NCBI GenBank assembly: GCA_009363875.1
Contig: CM018691.1
Location: 45,567,399 to 45,631,398 of the forward strand
Reading direction: 5' to 3'
Source of the DNA: Mikania micrantha
Lineage: Eukaryota; Streptophyta; Magnoliopsida; Asterales; Asteraceae
Length of the DNA: 64,000 nt
The notes under the pieces are model-generated. The model searched no databases. It worked only from the letters and a program-made list of their open reading frames with translations, and was not told the DNA's origin. Shown here one piece after another: positions 62,549-64,000 of this stretch. Within the stretch, counting starts at the first letter, position 1. The number at the start of each line of letters is the position of its first letter. The translations under genes and the position numbers were made by a program.

Positions 62549-62815
62549 AATGGAGACAAGATACCGTTACCAGGGCGTGCCACATAGACACGTATATGTT
62601 TGAATAATGAAAGAATGTAGGGTGAGAGACAAAACAATGTGGCAGGTGCTTCACACGCGCGTCTAATTGTGTTTTGTATGTATTCTCATGTGTTTGCCAT
62701 AATATTTTTCTTTGATGAGTCATGATTGAAAAAAGCTTTTTTTTTTTAATTTATTTTGTTACTAAATGAATAATAAAAACGAATTTCAATTTTTCCAAGT
62801 TCTGTTTCCATGTTT

Positions 62816-62819
<4 letters not shown>

Positions 62820-62855
<36 letters not shown>
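62820..62855. repeat. (TA)n microsatellite
   Basis: Uninterrupted TA over 36 bases; borders the first MITE. Confidence 0.95.
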
Positions 62856-62858
<3 letters not shown>

Positions 62859-63282
62859 CAGGTCCTCTTAAAAAGTTCATTTTGCCTAAAAAGGCTAAAA
62901 ATGATTTTTAAAATCTTGAAAACCTACCCAAACAAACTCCAAACGAACTCATGTTGGCGTCATTGGAACCGGCTTGTTGAACCCTAAACCCCAAACGTTA
63001 AAAGCCAAACCATAAAGCATAATACTAAAACGTAAACTTTTAAATTAAACCTTAGAGCCTAATGATAGAACTTAAAAGTTAAAAATCAAGCCCTAAAACC
63101 TAAACTTTATAGTTAAATGTTAAAACTAAAACTTAAACATTAATATTGTAGAGTTCGATTTCAGTAACACGTTTCCAATATCGTCGGAATGAGTTCGATC
63201 GGTTTTCGTTTAGGCCGGTTTCTAGAGGTTTAGAAATCCTTTTTAGCCTTCTTGGGCAAAATTTACTTTTTATTTGATCCTC
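62856..63282. mobile_element. Foldback MITE 1 with telomere-like interior
   Basis: Imperfect terminal inverted repeats of about 100 bp (left AAAAAGTTCATTTTGCC / GGCTAAAAATG; right CCTTTTTAGCC / GGGCAAAATTTACTTTTT) flanked by TA runs. The interior (about 62976-63145) is a run of degenerate heptamers around AACCCTAAACC. No coding capacity. Confidence 0.7.
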
Positions 63283-63291
63283 ATATATATA

Positions 63292-63682
63292 TAGGGGAAG
63301 ATTAAAAATATAACCCACTATATGCGCGCTAACCCAAATAACTTTGGCAAGATGAAGCCGAATCTTGGATTGTTTTTTGAACATCGTTGTAACACATTTT
63401 GAACACCATGTTCTTCTATGAGTTTGGGCTAATTCATCACCGTTCAAAAACTTACAGTATTGTAAGTTTTTAAATATTTAAAACTTATAGTACTGTAGCA
63501 CAAAACTTACAACGATGATATTTTTTAAACGGTCATGAATTTCCACAAACTCATAAAAGAACATGGTGTTCAAAATGTGTTACAATGATGTTCAAAAAAA
63601 AAAAATCCAAGATTCGGCTTCATCTTGCCAAAGTTATTTGGGTTAGCGCGCATTTAGTGGGTTATGAAAAATTCCATGCCCT
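63292..63682. mobile_element. Foldback MITE 2, near-complete palindrome
   Basis: Arms of about 190 bp pair almost throughout. For example ATAACCCAC..ATGCGCGCTAAC and GATGAAGCCGAATCTTGGA (63316-63376) are mirrored at 63605-63665, with only a short loop near 63460-63480. Flanked by TATATATA on both sides. Superfamily unassigned; no transposase. Confidence 0.8.
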
Positions 63683-64000
63683 ATATATATATATATATAT
63701 TTATATTAATGTTCATTTCTATTTTGGTCATGTCTCCTTCTAACACTAGTTTTAATCATATATAAATTCTCAAATTTCTATTAGAGTTGTATAAACCTTA
63801 TATGTATTCTTAATCAAGGTCGGCTCAAGTATTTTGTTGGTGAAAACGGATGATAAAATGTGGGTCTTTATTCCTAAAGTATATAAAAACCATCATCCTC
63901 TATATGTGTTTATCATTTGATTGTTCCTATTTGGATATTCAATATGTATTACACCTACTTTTACGAACAAAAAGTTGATTGTAATTGTAGCTTACATCAT
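63683..64000. other. AT-rich flank
   Basis: (TA)n at 63682-63700 and then unassigned AT-rich sequence. I looked here for further LRR exons with phase-1 acceptors and found none. Confidence 0.4.

Overview
This is plant nuclear DNA, almost certainly a eudicot and probably Asteraceae. The family guess rests on the retroelement flavour (Tekay-like chromovirus plus Sirevirus-like copia) and is an inference. About 85-90% of the window is nested LTR retrotransposons. The one recognisable host gene is the 5' half of a receptor-like protein (leucine-rich-repeat, RLP) gene at 38545-45412.

Layout. (1) 1-25410: a minus-strand, coding-free, AT-rich LTR element arranged in tandem as LTR - internal - LTR - internal - LTR. 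Its middle LTR (4435-6910 plus 21021-21301) was split by a solo Ty3/gypsy LTR (6911-8967 plus 20256-21020, TSD TTCTT). That solo LTR was itself split by a nearly intact plus-strand Tekay-like chromovirus (8968-20255, TSD GATAA) with two 3117-bp LTRs and a gag-pol frame that needs removal of a 103-bp intron. (2) 25411-31063: a minus-strand relative of that chromovirus, with its RT/RNase H deleted and its 5' LTR lost. (3) 31064-about 35750: remains of another minus-strand gypsy element with primer-binding site, LTR and minisatellites. (4) 36550-37013: a possible solo LTR. (5) 38545-45412: nine RLP exons, all separated by phase-1 introns, two of which start with GC. A perfect 51-copy TGTA microsatellite lies in intron 3. 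(6) 45614-62548: a short-LTR copia element (TSD AATGG) sitting in RLP intron 9. It contains a decayed Sirevirus-like copia, which in turn holds a 4.3-kb solo LTR and about 2.5 kb of organellar DNA (plastid ycf2 joined to mitochondrial-type sequence with a truncated trnC). (7) 62549-64000: two foldback MITEs at TA-rich sites; no further RLP exon is visible.

The most unusual signal is structural. Several LTR/internal families here carry regularly spaced short hairpins. Within an array the stem sequences differ from unit to unit while pairing is kept, i.e. compensatory changes: 5290-5626, 3089-3839, 10286-10903 and 53221-53630. Other points of interest are twin polypurine tracts that yield two LTR start sites in one family, an intron in a chromovirus gag, and GC-rich patches of reiterated palindromic motifs in every LTR family. 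Nothing here looks like an operon, CRISPR array or functional RNA gene.
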